From positions 1 to 64,000 of the forward strand of contig CAJXRF010000002.1 in the NCBI GenBank assembly GCA_913058575.1: 64,000 nucleotides of DNA. Direction: 5' to 3'. The translations under genes were made by a program, and so were the position numbers. Positions 35,781-44,561 of this stretch are shown here, in pieces. Source of the stretch: an uncultured Bermanella sp. GTDB taxonomy: Bacteria > Pseudomonadota > Gammaproteobacteria > Pseudomonadales > Oceanobacteraceae. The notes beneath the pieces are model-generated. The model was not told where the DNA came from. It did no database searches and saw only the letters and a list, made by a program, of their open reading frames with translations. Positions within the stretch are counted from its first letter, which is position 1. Each line of letters opens with the position of its first letter.

Positions 35781-37462
35781 AACATCTTTTATTATTTCTA
35801 GGGTTATCCTTGTTCATCAGCACAAGCTGGGGAGTTCAATTTGAAAGCAGTGTCGACCGTACTTCTATTGGCGAAGGGGAATCGTTAACTTTAACGGTTC
35901 GTTACAACAGTAACCTGTTAACTGACGATCCCGATTTCGCGCCGCTAAAGCAACAATTTTCTATTTACAATCAACAACGTAAAAGCAGTTTTCAATTCAT
36001 TAACGGGCAAAGCGAATCTTGGACCGTATGGACACTAACCCTTATCCCTAAACGAAAAGGCAACCTTGTCATCCCTGCCCTTTCCTTTAAGGGCGAGAAA
36101 AGCAAAGCCATACAAATTCAGGTTAATAAAATTGCCGAAAACATCAAAAACAAACAACAAGATGTATTTTTTGACACTCAAACCGATGTCTCCAGTGCCT
36201 ACGTGCAAGGGCAAATACTGTACACAGAAAAACTGTATTTCTCAGTGAATTTAGACAACAGCCAATTAAACGAAGTAAAAGTAGATGAGGCCATTGTGCA
36301 GTCTTTGGGTGAAGTCAAACATTATGCCACCCAATTAAATGGTCGATCCTTAGAAGTGTACGAACGCCAGTTTATCATTACCCCACAAACCAGCGGTGAA
36401 ATGGTCATTCCTGGCCCTATTTATAGCGGTGAAGTGAGCAATGGCCGCTGGCGTGCTGGGCGACCGATTCGAGTGACTCAGCCTCCCATTAAAATACAGG
36501 TATTACCGCAACCGGCCAGCTACCCTCAAAATGCCGTTTGGCTGCCTGCCCAAGCACTTGAGCTTGATTACAAATGGATAGGCAATCCACAACAGTTCAC
36601 CTTAGGGGAGCCACTTACATTAAAAATTGACATGAAAGCCAAAGGATTGGGCAGCGCGCAATTGCCTGCTTTTTCTTTGCCTGAAGTCGATGGCTTAAAA
36701 TATTACCCCGACCAAGCAGTCACCCAAGATTTAACCGATGGCCAAGGCATTATCGGTAGCCGCTCGCAAAGTATTGCTGTGGTGGCTACTCGCCCTGGCA
36801 GCCTAACTTTGCCCGAAGTGCGCATCCCTTGGTGGAATACAAAGTTGTCCAAACTTGAGTATGCTGTGATCCCAGCTCAACGCTTAACCGCCTTAACCAA
36901 TGGTAATAAGAAAGCACCTGAACCTAATCAAGAGTCTACTATCACTCAAGAGCAAATACCTCAAGTTGCCATGCCCAGTATGCCTTCTGAGCCAACCCCA
37001 ACTTCCCTTATGTGGCCATTGATCAGCCTTTGCCTGCTGCTTCTATGGCTAAGCACACTCGCATTGTGGTGGTTCAAAAAGGCACCTGCACAGAATGTTT
37101 CTAGTAAAAGTACTGCTAAAGAGCCACCCAAGGTCAATATTAAGAGCATCAAGAAAGCCTGCCAAAGCAATCAACCGGTGGCTGCTAGAAAGGCCATTTT
37201 AGAATATGCCCAATTGCATTGGGGGCAAAACAGCGCCAGCCTCACTGAGTTGTCTAATTGGATAAAGGATGACAGTTTACGCCAAGCCCTGTGTTTACTT
37301 GATGCCAGCCTTTATTCCCGTGAAGCTGATGAGAACTGGCAAGGCGAGCCGCTTTGGCAGCTATTCAAGCGCTATCAAGCGCCTGCTAATACGCATACCG
37401 CCTCAAGTGGTATCATGCCTTTGTATCCCAATTCAACTGAACAGGTGGCCTCCCATGGATAA
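35774..37462 (+). CDS. batD: BatD-family exported membrane protein
   Basis: The 562-residue protein has a signal peptide (VKHLLLFLGLSLFISTSWG), then Ig-like beta domains: VDRTSIGEGESLTLTVRYN and a repeat-like LGEPLTLKIDMKAKG. It has one C-terminal membrane helix at about 415-435 (LMWPLISLCLLLLWLSTLALWW) and a ~100-residue cytoplasmic tail. This is the BatD (DUF/oxygen-tolerance) layout: a periplasmic scaffold anchored beside the VWA proteins. The start is a GTG overlapping the stop of the previous gene, which argues for translational coupling. Confidence 0.9.
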   Translation: MVKHLLLFLGLSLFISTSWGVQFESSVDRTSIGEGESLTLTVRYNSNLLTDDPDFAPLKQQFSIYNQQRKSSFQFINGQSESWTVWTLTLIPKRKGNLVIPALSFKGEKSKAIQIQVNKIAENIKNKQQDVFFDTQTDVSSAYVQGQILYTEKLYFSVNLDNSQLNEVKVDEAIVQSLGEVKHYATQLNGRSLEVYERQFIITPQTSGEMVIPGPIYSGEVSNGRWRAGRPIRVTQPPIKIQVLPQPASYPQNAVWLPAQALELDYKWIGNPQQFTLGEPLTLKIDMKAKGLGSAQLPAFSLPEVDGLKYYPDQAVTQDLTDGQGIIGSRSQSIAVVATRPGSLTLPEVRIPWWNTKLSKLEYAVIPAQRLTALTNGNKKAPEPNQESTITQEQIPQVAMPSMPSEPTPTSLMWPLISLCLLLLWLSTLALWWFKKAPAQNVSSKSTAKEPPKVNIKSIKKACQSNQPVAARKAILEYAQLHWGQNSASLTELSNWIKDDSLRQALCLLDASLYSREADENWQGEPLWQLFKRYQAPANTHTASSGIMPLYPNSTEQVASHG

Positions 37463-37625
37463 AGACAACGATGTACTGTGCCCATGCGAAAGCGGTAAGC
37501 TCTATAAAGACTGCTGTAAAAAAGAATACGACGCGGCCAATATGGCACGAGAAAAACTTAAAGCTGCCATGAAAGATCCTAAAAAATCTGCTGAATTAAA
37601 GGACCTTTTAAAAGGCTTGAAATAG
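37455..37625 (+). CDS. SEC-C motif zinc-binding small protein
   Basis: The 56-residue protein carries CPCESGKLYKDCC near its N-terminus, the SEC-C zinc motif first described at the end of SecA. A Lys-rich helical tail (AREKLKAAMKDPKKSAELKDLLKGLK) follows. The ATG overlaps the end of batD by eight bases, so it is probably the last cistron of the Bat operon. The frame is open upstream into batD, but only the part from 37455 resembles a protein family. Role unknown; metal-dependent protein contact is the usual guess. Confidence 0.85.
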   Translation: MDKDNDVLCPCESGKLYKDCCKKEYDAANMAREKLKAAMKDPKKSAELKDLLKGLK

Positions 37626-37700
37626 CTCTCTATCTTTCTATTAATTTAAAATACTTGGGGAAATTGTCCGAAATTTACCAAGCGCTTTTCGTAGCCTGTC

Positions 37701-37706
37701 TATACT
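37701..37706 (+). promoter_or_regulatory. -10 element of the response regulator gene
   Basis: TATACT at 37701-37706 would place transcription start near 37713, about 19 bases before the preferred ATG at 37732. No good -35 box is visible 17 bases upstream, so an activator or an extended -10 may be involved. The position makes the TTG at 37714 unlikely as start codon. Confidence 0.45.
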
Positions 37707-37731
37707 CAAGATATTGAGCATGGGTAACCAC

Positions 37732-38949
37732 ATGAAAAAAGCGGTTGTTGTAGAAGACGATAAAATTTCCCAGAAGTACATCCAGCGTGCATTAAATGGA
37801 GTCGTGGAGCTGCACATAGCCGGAACAGGCTCTGAAGGCATGGCTCTTATTGACGCTGAGCAACCTGATTTAATCATTTTGGATGTAGAGCTTCCCGATG
37901 CTAACGGCTACGATCTGTGCCAAGAAATTCGCCGTAAATCAGAATTTCAATTTACACCTGTTTTGTTTATCTCCGGCCATACTAGCCTTGAAGAGCGCAT
38001 AAGAGGGTACAGCTCTGGGGGCGACGATTACATAAGCAAGCCTTTTGAATCAAGCGAGGTAGTGGCAAAGATAAAAGCGTTGATTCGCCACCGCGAACAT
38101 AAACTTGATTTAAGAAGCCAGTTTAAAGAAGCACAAAGCACTGCCATGGAGTCTATGACAGGGGCCAGTGAACTAGGTTTAATCGTACAGTTCTTTGAAA
38201 AAACCTATTCTATTAATAACTTTGACCAATTAGCAGAATCTATCTTTAGCATTCTGCGCAGCCTAGAATTAAAAACCTGCTTAATATTTGAAACCAAAGC
38301 CCAGTCCTATTTTTTCTGCAGTGAACCCAACAGCAAACCCATCGAAAAAGAAATCATGACACGTCTTAGAGAAGAGGATCGTTTTTTTGATTTCGGGCAG
38401 CGCACCCAAATTAATTACCCTGTGGTGGCCTGTCTTGTAAAAAACATGCCCATAGAAGATCCCGCGCGATACGGTCGCTATAAAGATGTCATACCACCAA
38501 TTTTAGCGTGTGCTAATCAAAAGGTTTTACAGCTTGAAATGGAGCTATTGTTACAAGATCACACCCTAAAATTTTCAGAAAGTTTTAAAGACATCCGCAT
38601 GACCCTAGATACCCTGTCCCTACAGATGCGAGAAGGGCAAGAAAGCGGCACCTGTTTAATGAGCGATCTTATGATGTCTTTAGAAAAGGCCATGCCCACG
38701 CTTGGCCTAGACGAAGATCAAGAGCGATACTTAATGGGAAGTATCGAATCAAAAGTTAACGAAGCCATGGAAAAAGTTCAATCGTATGAAACCATGCAAA
38801 TGACTTTTGATAGCCTCATTCGGCTATTACAGCACCTAGTAGATGAACAGGAAGCCTTAGTCGATAGGTTAGTGAGCAAGGATGACCTTGCCATGGATGA
38901 AGGCCCAGAAAATAATAATAACGACTCCTCAGATGTGGAACTTTTTTAA
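37732..38949 (+). CDS. Response regulator with REC domain and unrecognised C-terminal region
   Basis: The first ~120 residues are a complete receiver domain: acidic pair VVVEDDK at 6-11, phospho-acceptor Asp51 in LIILDVELPDANGYD, switch Ser81 in FISGH and Lys103 in YISKPF. The remaining ~285 residues show no HTH, GGDEF, EAL or kinase motif. They begin with a segment like a GAF/sensor fold (about 150-260: LELKTCLIFETKAQSYFFC) and end in a long coiled coil (about 310-375) with an acidic Asn/Asp tail. Output probably works through protein contact. No histidine kinase gene lies nearby. The ATG at 37732 begins exactly at the REC fold. Confidence 0.85.
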   Translation: MKKAVVVEDDKISQKYIQRALNGVVELHIAGTGSEGMALIDAEQPDLIILDVELPDANGYDLCQEIRRKSEFQFTPVLFISGHTSLEERIRGYSSGGDDYISKPFESSEVVAKIKALIRHREHKLDLRSQFKEAQSTAMESMTGASELGLIVQFFEKTYSINNFDQLAESIFSILRSLELKTCLIFETKAQSYFFCSEPNSKPIEKEIMTRLREEDRFFDFGQRTQINYPVVACLVKNMPIEDPARYGRYKDVIPPILACANQKVLQLEMELLLQDHTLKFSESFKDIRMTLDTLSLQMREGQESGTCLMSDLMMSLEKAMPTLGLDEDQERYLMGSIESKVNEAMEKVQSYETMQMTFDSLIRLLQHLVDEQEALVDRLVSKDDLAMDEGPENNNNDSSDVELF

Positions 38950-39024
38950 TATTTGCGTTCTTATAGTGTCACCTTGCGTTATATTTAAGCGCCTTTTTAT
39001 GTTCGTTTTTTGAGCTTTCATTTC

Positions 39025-39891
39025 ATGCCGTTATCCTTTTTAGTATCTTTAGCGTTATTGGCCTTTGCCGGTAACAGTGTTTTATGTCGCCTCGCCCTAA
39101 GCCAGTACCAAATGGATGCTACCAGCTTTACCCTACTTCGCTTAATGAGCGGGGCTGGCATGCTGTATATTCTTGTTTCTCTAAAAGGTGTGAAAATTTT
39201 CACGGCTCACCAATCCATTAAGAATATTACCTACCAAGAATGGCTAAAAGCATTTTACCTTTTTGTTTATGCGTCCTGTTTTTCATTTGCTTACCTTTTA
39301 CTCGACACTGCTGCTGGTGCACTTATTCTTTTTGGCTGCGTTCAACTTACCCTTATGCTATTTGAAATTGCGAATGGCAAAAAAAATACACTTATTCAGT
39401 GGCTGGGCATGAGCATTGCCATTTCAGGCTTTGTTTATTGGGCATTACCCTCGGCACAAACCCCTTCTATAGAAGGAGCTGTATTAATGGCACTTTCAGG
39501 CATCGCTTGGGCGTTTTATACTTTAGCTGGCAAAGGCAGCCTGCAAGCTAGTGTCGATACCACTAAAAACTTTGTGCTATCTATGCCCTTTTTAATTTTA
39601 CTCATACCCAGCTATTGGTTAATGACACCCTTTCAAGTCAATCCAATCGGTATCGTGCTCGCCCTTCTATCCGGTGCGATAACTTCAGCTCTTGGATATT
39701 GGATATGGTATTTAGTTTTACCCAAGCTCAGTACACTTAGTGCTGGCGCATTGCAATTAAGCGTCCCTATTTTGGCCGCTTTAGGAGGGATCATTTGGGC
39801 AAATGAAGCTATTGCGTTATCATTTATCATAGCCAGCTCCCTAGTATTAGGAGGAATATTATTGGTTATGTTGCCCGCCAAAAGAAATTGA
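39025..39891 (+). CDS. EamA/DMT-family permease
   Basis: This is a 288-residue polytopic protein with ten predicted hydrophobic segments in two EamA halves (LALLAFAGNSVLCRLAL ... and SGIAWAFYTLAGKG...). This is the drug/metabolite transporter family, which moves amino acids, metabolites or drugs. The second half carries the conserved GAITSALGYWIWYLVLPKLS and ALGGIIWANEAI motifs. The substrate is unknown. I use the ATG at 39025 rather than the TTG five codons earlier. Downstream it faces the selO remnant and a long non-coding stretch. Confidence 0.88.
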   Translation: MPLSFLVSLALLAFAGNSVLCRLALSQYQMDATSFTLLRLMSGAGMLYILVSLKGVKIFTAHQSIKNITYQEWLKAFYLFVYASCFSFAYLLLDTAAGALILFGCVQLTLMLFEIANGKKNTLIQWLGMSIAISGFVYWALPSAQTPSIEGAVLMALSGIAWAFYTLAGKGSLQASVDTTKNFVLSMPFLILLIPSYWLMTPFQVNPIGIVLALLSGAITSALGYWIWYLVLPKLSTLSAGALQLSVPILAALGGIIWANEAIALSFIIASSLVLGGILLVMLPAKRN

Positions 39892-40008
39892 ACCCTGTAG
39901 ACTTGATTACCGTTATTTTTCCGCACCCTTAGCGATATCCAATAAGGAAATGTTCGTAGCCAATTAAGAAACTTATGCTTTGCTATTCACGTCTTTGATT
40001 AATGCTCT

Positions 40009-40290
40009 GAAGCTTACACTCAAGCATTAGCTGCGAATGAATAGCCTAATGATAAAAAAATATTCCCCATGCAAAAGCTCGTATCTATTTGGTTAACCCT
40101 AAATTGATACTTTGAAATTACCTAGCTCAAAATGCCATTGAAGCAGCCCCAAAAGAACATGACTCAAAGATCAATGAGCTTCATAAGCTGTTAATAAAAC
40201 CTTTGGCGATCAACCTGAACTTGAGAATTACACTGCGCTTCCCCTGAATGGAGCGAAAAAGTTGAAAACAGTTACTCCTGTTATGCATAA
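40009..40290 (+). pseudogene. selO: Decayed C-terminal remnant of selO (YdiU, protein adenylyltransferase)
   Basis: Translation in shifting frames gives VNPKLIL-stop-NYLAQNAIEAA (from about 40091), then HDSKINELHKLLIKP, then after a one-base shift FGDQPELENYTALP, then after a second shift PEWSEKVENSYSCYA and a stop at 40288-40290. This is the SelO C-terminus (typically VNPKYVLRNYLAQQAIEAA ... P.D.QPE...YAALPPEW). The TGA replaces the conserved Arg codon CGA by one change. The catalytic N-terminal ~80% of the gene is absent. The similarity upstream of 40070 (EAYTQALAANE) is weaker. The gap from 39892 to 40482 otherwise shows only the palindrome below. Confidence 0.85.
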
Positions 40291-40346
40291 GCCACTTTTG
40301 TTTATGACAATTTCTTTCAAATAGACTGACATAGGCTAAGTATTGT

Positions 40347-40363
40347 CAATTTGGGCCAAATTG
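40347..40363. promoter_or_regulatory. 17-base perfect palindrome upstream of icmF, probable operator
   Basis: CAATTTGGGCCAAATTG is a perfect inverted repeat with one central base. It lies 120 bases before the icmF start and 27 bases before a -10-like TAGACT (40391-40396), the place for an activator or repressor overlapping the -35 region. The related string GCCAAATTGG occurs ahead of the alkyl sulfatase gene at 48282-48291. The regulator is unknown. Confidence 0.6.
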
Positions 40364-40482
40364 GACCTTTTTACCCTAAACAGATAGGGCTAGACTGAAT
40401 TCATCCAATATAAAAAAAACAATAAATCGTTCACCTATTTTTAATTACTTAATGGTGAGCGAATTTAATTTAGGATGTATTT

Positions 40483-43400
40483 ATGAGCAATTTGCCACTG
40501 AGGTTTGTCACCGCTGCCAGTCTATTTGATGGTCACGATGCCGCTATCAATATCATGCGCCGCCTCATTCAAGATAAAGGCGTTGAAGTCATACACCTTG
40601 GCCATAATCGTAGCGTTCAAGATGTATTACACGCTGCCATACAAGAAGATGCCGATGGCATTTGTTTAAGCTCCTACCAAGGTGGTCACACCGAATATTT
40701 TAAATACTTAATTGACCAGTTAAACGAGTTAGGTGCAGGCCACATTCGAGTCTTTGGGGGTGGGGGTGGCACCATTACTCCAGAAGAAATAGCAGAGTTA
40801 ATGGCCCACGGCGTTGAACGAATATACCACCCTAATGACGGTATGAAATTGGGGTTACTGGGCATGATTGACGACGTGGTCGAGCGGGCTGAAAAACACC
40901 GTAAAAGCATCGCGCCCGTCATGAAAAACACCCAGTATTCCCAAATTGAAAGTGCTCGTATGTTAAGCGCACTAGAAGACAAACAATTTGATGACACCCA
41001 ACTCAATGAACTGCGCCTTCATTGGCAAAAACAAGTTCAGGCTCCGGTAATTGGCATCACAGGCACAGGGGGGGCTGGTAAGTCGAGCTTAACCGATGAA
41101 CTGCTCAATCGCTTTAGCCAATTCCTTCCCCATTTAAAAATTGCCGTTCTGGCCGTTGATCCGACAAAAAGAAGAACTGGTGGCGCTCTATTAGGTGATC
41201 GCATTCGTATGAATGCCCTGCGCCATGAAAATATATTCATGCGCTCTATGGCCACTCGTCGCCAGCACGTAGCCACCAGCGCCATGCTCAATGATGCGAT
41301 TACCTATTTAAAAAGCACAGGCTTTGATTTAGTGATTGTTGAAACCGCGGGCATAGGCCAAAGCGACAGTGAAATTGTCGATTATGTGGATTTATCGACG
41401 TATGTGATGACCAGTGAGTTTGGTGCTGCCAGTCAATTAGAAAAAATAGACATGTTAGATTTTGCCGATTGCATCGTCATCAATAAATTTGAAAAGCCAG
41501 GCTCTAATGATGCTCTTAGAGATGTGCGTAAACAATGGCGCCGAAATCACAATGAATTTTCAATTGAAGATAACAACACTCCCGTTTTCCCCACCATTGC
41601 CAGTCAGTTTAACGACCCAGGTGTTAACTGGTTATTCCAAAACCTAGTCAATAAACTTTCTGAAAAACACTCAAGCTTTGCATCTAAAGCCATACTTAAT
41701 GAAACTTTCAGTGCCATCAGTCCGCAAGGACTATCCATCATTCCAGGCAACCGTACCCGCTACCTTTCAGATATTGCCGATAACGGTCGCCACCAGCAAT
41801 CTTTTTTGCAGCACCAAAGTCTAAGTGCCCAACAAGCGCAGCATTGCTACGAAGCACTAAAAGAACTAGAGGACGAATATTTACCTGCCCCCCTTGCCAC
41901 TTATGAAGCACAACATTTAGGTGATGGATCTTTACTGGCGACGTTACGCCAAAAGTATCAATCCCACCTCAGTGAATTAGACCCGAGCATTCAAGAAAAC
42001 ATTAAAAACTGGGCGGAACAAAAAGCATCGGTCACAAATGAGCACTACGAATATCAAGTAAGAGGCAAAGCCATTAAAGGTGAAAATTACCGTAAAAGCT
42101 TAAGCCACTTAGACATTGCTAAAGTCTCGACTCCGGATTTTGAAGACTGGGGAAATCTTGTGGTGTTCCTTGGCAAAGAAAATCTGCCGGGCTTTTACCC
42201 TTACACCGCAGGAGTGTTCCCTTATCGACGTGAAGGTGAAGATCCTTTGCGCATGTTTGCAGGGGAAGGCACACCTGAGCGCACCAATAGACGTTTTCAT
42301 TACCTATCCCTAGGGCAAAGTGCAGCTAGATTATCTACGGCATTTGACAGCGTCACTCTATACGGTGAAAACCCAGCTCCAAGACCTGACATATTTGGAA
42401 AAATTGGTAACTCTGGCGTCAGCATTGCCAATGTAGATGACATGAAAAAACTCTACAGCGGCTTTGATTTATGCGCCCCTAGTACATCTGTTTCCATGAC
42501 CATTAATGGTCCTGCCCCTATTATTTTGGCCTTCTTTATGAATGCCGCCATCGATCAACAGGTAGAAAAATATTTAAAAGAAAATAAATTATGGGATGAA
42601 GCCCAAAGAAAAATTGACTTATATTTTCAGAATAATAATCAACAAACTCGCCCTAAATATCATGGAGAGCTTCCTGAAGGAAATGAAGGCCTGGGCTTAG
42701 GTCTACTAGGCATAAGCGGCGATCAATTAGTAGATGAAGCCACCTATGAAAAAATAAAGTCCCACACATTAAGCACCGTGCGCGGCACTGTACAAGCAGA
42801 CATATTAAAAGAAGACCAGGCTCAAAATACTTGTATTTTTAGCACCGAATTTGCCATGCACATGATGGGCGACATCCAACAGTTTTTTATAGATAACCAC
42901 ATTAAGAATTTTTATAGCGTCTCCATTAGCGGATATCACATTGCAGAAGCCGGTGCCAACCCCATTAGTCAACTGGCCTTTACGCTCGCCAATGGCTTTA
43001 CCATCGTTGAATACTATTTAAGTCGCGGTATGAAAATTGATGATTTTGCCGGCAACCTAAGCTTCTTTTTTAGTAACGGTATGGATCCAGAATACGCGGT
43101 GATTGGACGAGTAGCACGTCGTTTATGGGCGCGCGCCATGAAGCACAGATACCAAGCCAGCGAGCGCTCACAAAAGTTAAAATATCATATTCAAACCTCA
43201 GGGCGCTCTTTGCACGCACAAGAGATTCAATTCAACGACATTCGTACCACACTACAAGCCATGTATGCCTTATTTGATAACTGCAACAGCCTGCACACCA
43301 ATGCCTACGATGAAGCGATTACTACACCTACCGAAGAAAGTGTTCGTAGAGCGGTGGCCATTCAATTGATCATTAACCGTGAACTGGGTATGAATTATTG

Positions 43401-43881
43401 TGAAAACCCACAGCAAGGCTCTTACTTTATTGACCAACTCACCGATACCGTAGAAGAAGCCGTATATAAAGAATTCGATCGATTAACTGAACGAGGCGGT
43501 GTACTAGGTGCTATGGACACCATGTATCAACGCAGTAAAATTCAAGACGAATCTATGTATTACGAGCATAAGAAACATGATGGCAGCCTACCCTTAATAG
43601 GTGTAAACACCTTTTTAGCAGACGAGCCAGAAGATATTTCGGGTGATTTAGAGCTCGCCCGATCAAGCCTTGAAGAAAAAGAAATGCAAATTTCAGGGGT
43701 TAACGCATTCCATCAACAACACATCAATGAAACTGAACAACACCTTAGTAGCCTGCAAAAAATTGCCATGGAACGAGGCAACACTTTTGAGGGCTTAATG
43801 AACGCTGTGAAGTTTGCTTCGCTAGGACAAATTAGCCATGCACTATATGTGGCTGGCGGAGAGTATCGACGAAATATGTAA
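40483..43881 (+). CDS. icmF: Fused B12-dependent isobutyryl-CoA mutase IcmF
   Basis: The 1,132-residue protein has the IcmF order. The N-terminal cobalamin-binding domain carries DGHDAAIN (16-23, base-off His18), GICLSSYQGGH and the glycine run FGGGGGTI. A MeaB-like GTPase chaperone domain follows, with P-loop GTGGAGKS (194-201) and AVDPTKRRTGGALLGDRIRM. The C-terminal acyl-CoA mutase barrel carries FYPYTAGVFPY and PSTSVSMTINGPAP. IcmF interconverts isobutyryl-CoA and n-butyryl-CoA, and some members also pivalyl-CoA/isovaleryl-CoA. It links valine or branched-chain breakdown with straight-chain acids. TTAGGATG precedes the ATG. Exact substrate preference is not settled by sequence. Confidence 0.92.
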   Translation: MSNLPLRFVTAASLFDGHDAAINIMRRLIQDKGVEVIHLGHNRSVQDVLHAAIQEDADGICLSSYQGGHTEYFKYLIDQLNELGAGHIRVFGGGGGTITPEEIAELMAHGVERIYHPNDGMKLGLLGMIDDVVERAEKHRKSIAPVMKNTQYSQIESARMLSALEDKQFDDTQLNELRLHWQKQVQAPVIGITGTGGAGKSSLTDELLNRFSQFLPHLKIAVLAVDPTKRRTGGALLGDRIRMNALRHENIFMRSMATRRQHVATSAMLNDAITYLKSTGFDLVIVETAGIGQSDSEIVDYVDLSTYVMTSEFGAASQLEKIDMLDFADCIVINKFEKPGSNDALRDVRKQWRRNHNEFSIEDNNTPVFPTIASQFNDPGVNWLFQNLVNKLSEKHSSFASKAILNETFSAISPQGLSIIPGNRTRYLSDIADNGRHQQSFLQHQSLSAQQAQHCYEALKELEDEYLPAPLATYEAQHLGDGSLLATLRQKYQSHLSELDPSIQENIKNWAEQKASVTNEHYEYQVRGKAIKGENYRKSLSHLDIAKVSTPDFEDWGNLVVFLGKENLPGFYPYTAGVFPYRREGEDPLRMFAGEGTPERTNRRFHYLSLGQSAARLSTAFDSVTLYGENPAPRPDIFGKIGNSGVSIANVDDMKKLYSGFDLCAPSTSVSMTINGPAPIILAFFMNAAIDQQVEKYLKENKLWDEAQRKIDLYFQNNNQQTRPKYHGELPEGNEGLGLGLLGISGDQLVDEATYEKIKSHTLSTVRGTVQADILKEDQAQNTCIFSTEFAMHMMGDIQQFFIDNHIKNFYSVSISGYHIAEAGANPISQLAFTLANGFTIVEYYLSRGMKIDDFAGNLSFFFSNGMDPEYAVIGRVARRLWARAMKHRYQASERSQKLKYHIQTSGRSLHAQEIQFNDIRTTLQAMYALFDNCNSLHTNAYDEAITTPTEESVRRAVAIQLIINRELGMNYCENPQQGSYFIDQLTDTVEEAVYKEFDRLTERGGVLGAMDTMYQRSKIQDESMYYEHKKHDGSLPLIGVNTFLADEPEDISGDLELARSSLEEKEMQISGVNAFHQQHINETEQHLSSLQKIAMERGNTFEGLMNAVKFASLGQISHALYVAGGEYRRNM

Positions 43882-44200
43882 TCTATATTAATTTTAACTT
43901 ATTAGCTCTTTTTCTTAAAAGACGGCAATTTTTTAGATTGTTTTTTTTGGCTATTAATAATAATTTTTTATTATTTTTTTGTTAAATAGCTCTCCGGCCC
44001 AGTATTCATAGGCTATAGAGGCACATTTAAAACGCTTAAAAAAATTAGAATTTTTAGTTTTATTTATTGCATTTTCGGACTAAGATAAGGCCAGTCTAGT
44101 TTACGTTTTATTAAATGTTCATTAGGCACGACAATAATAGCTGCACATTTGCAGTGCAAAAAATGCCGACCTAGTTGGCCCAAAAGAAGAGTAGAACAGC
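43882..44200. other. AT-rich gap, probably including a long 5' leader of the cold-shock gene
   Basis: These 319 bases hold no ORF that I can support. The sequence is very AT-rich with T-runs after icmF, where transcription may end. The part before the cold-shock gene (about 44040-44200) could be a long leader, as in cspA genes, where the leader acts as a temperature-sensing RNA. A -10-like TAAGAT lies near 44083, but no convincing -35 box is visible. Confidence 0.4.
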
Positions 44201-44407
44201 ATGTCTCGTGTTACAGGAACCGTTAAATGGTTCAATGATGAAAAAGGCTTTGGTTTCATTCAGCAGGAAGGTGGCAAAGATGTTTTTGTTCACTACAGTG
44301 CAATCAGCGGTGAAGGTCGTAAGACACTAACTGAAGGCCAACAAGTTACCATGACTGTAACGGATGGCAATAAAGGTCCTCAAGCAGAAGACGTGCTTGC
44401 AGACTAA
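44201..44407 (+). CDS. Cold-shock domain protein (CspA family)
   Basis: This is a 68-residue single-domain CSD protein with RNP1 KGFGFI (15-20) and RNP2 VFVHY (28-32), and the start [15 protein letters not shown] typical of CspA/CspE-like RNA chaperones, which melt RNA structure. Many bacteria carry several paralogues, and sequence alone does not show whether this one is cold-induced. A long AT-rich leader precedes it and a strong hairpin follows, so it is monocistronic. Confidence 0.95.
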   Translation: MSRVTGTVKWFNDEKGFGFIQQEGGKDVFVHYSAISGEGRKTLTEGQQVTMTVTDGNKGPQAEDVLAD

Positions 44408-44417
44408 TTAGCTGTAC

Positions 44418-44444
44418 TACGAAATGACGTCCTGTCATTTCGTA
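44418..44444 (+). terminator. Hairpin after the cold-shock gene
   Basis: TACGAAATGAC (44418-44428) pairs perfectly with GTCATTTCGTA (44434-44444) around a five-base loop, ten bases after the stop codon. The following TTCCCT is only weakly T-rich, so termination efficiency is uncertain. Confidence 0.7.
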
Positions 44445-44561
44445 TTCCCTCCCCATGCTTTATCTGTTCCTATATTTTCAGTGACTTCTGTCATCGGCAT
44501 ATCGCCAAATAAATATCCAAGATGCTAAACTGAAGCCATCTCAATAAAAAAGAACCATTCC

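Noticed and set aside
37269-37454. Upstream extension of the SEC-C protein inside batD
   Set aside because: The extension is read out of frame through batD and looks non-coding. The SEC-C protein starts properly at 37455.
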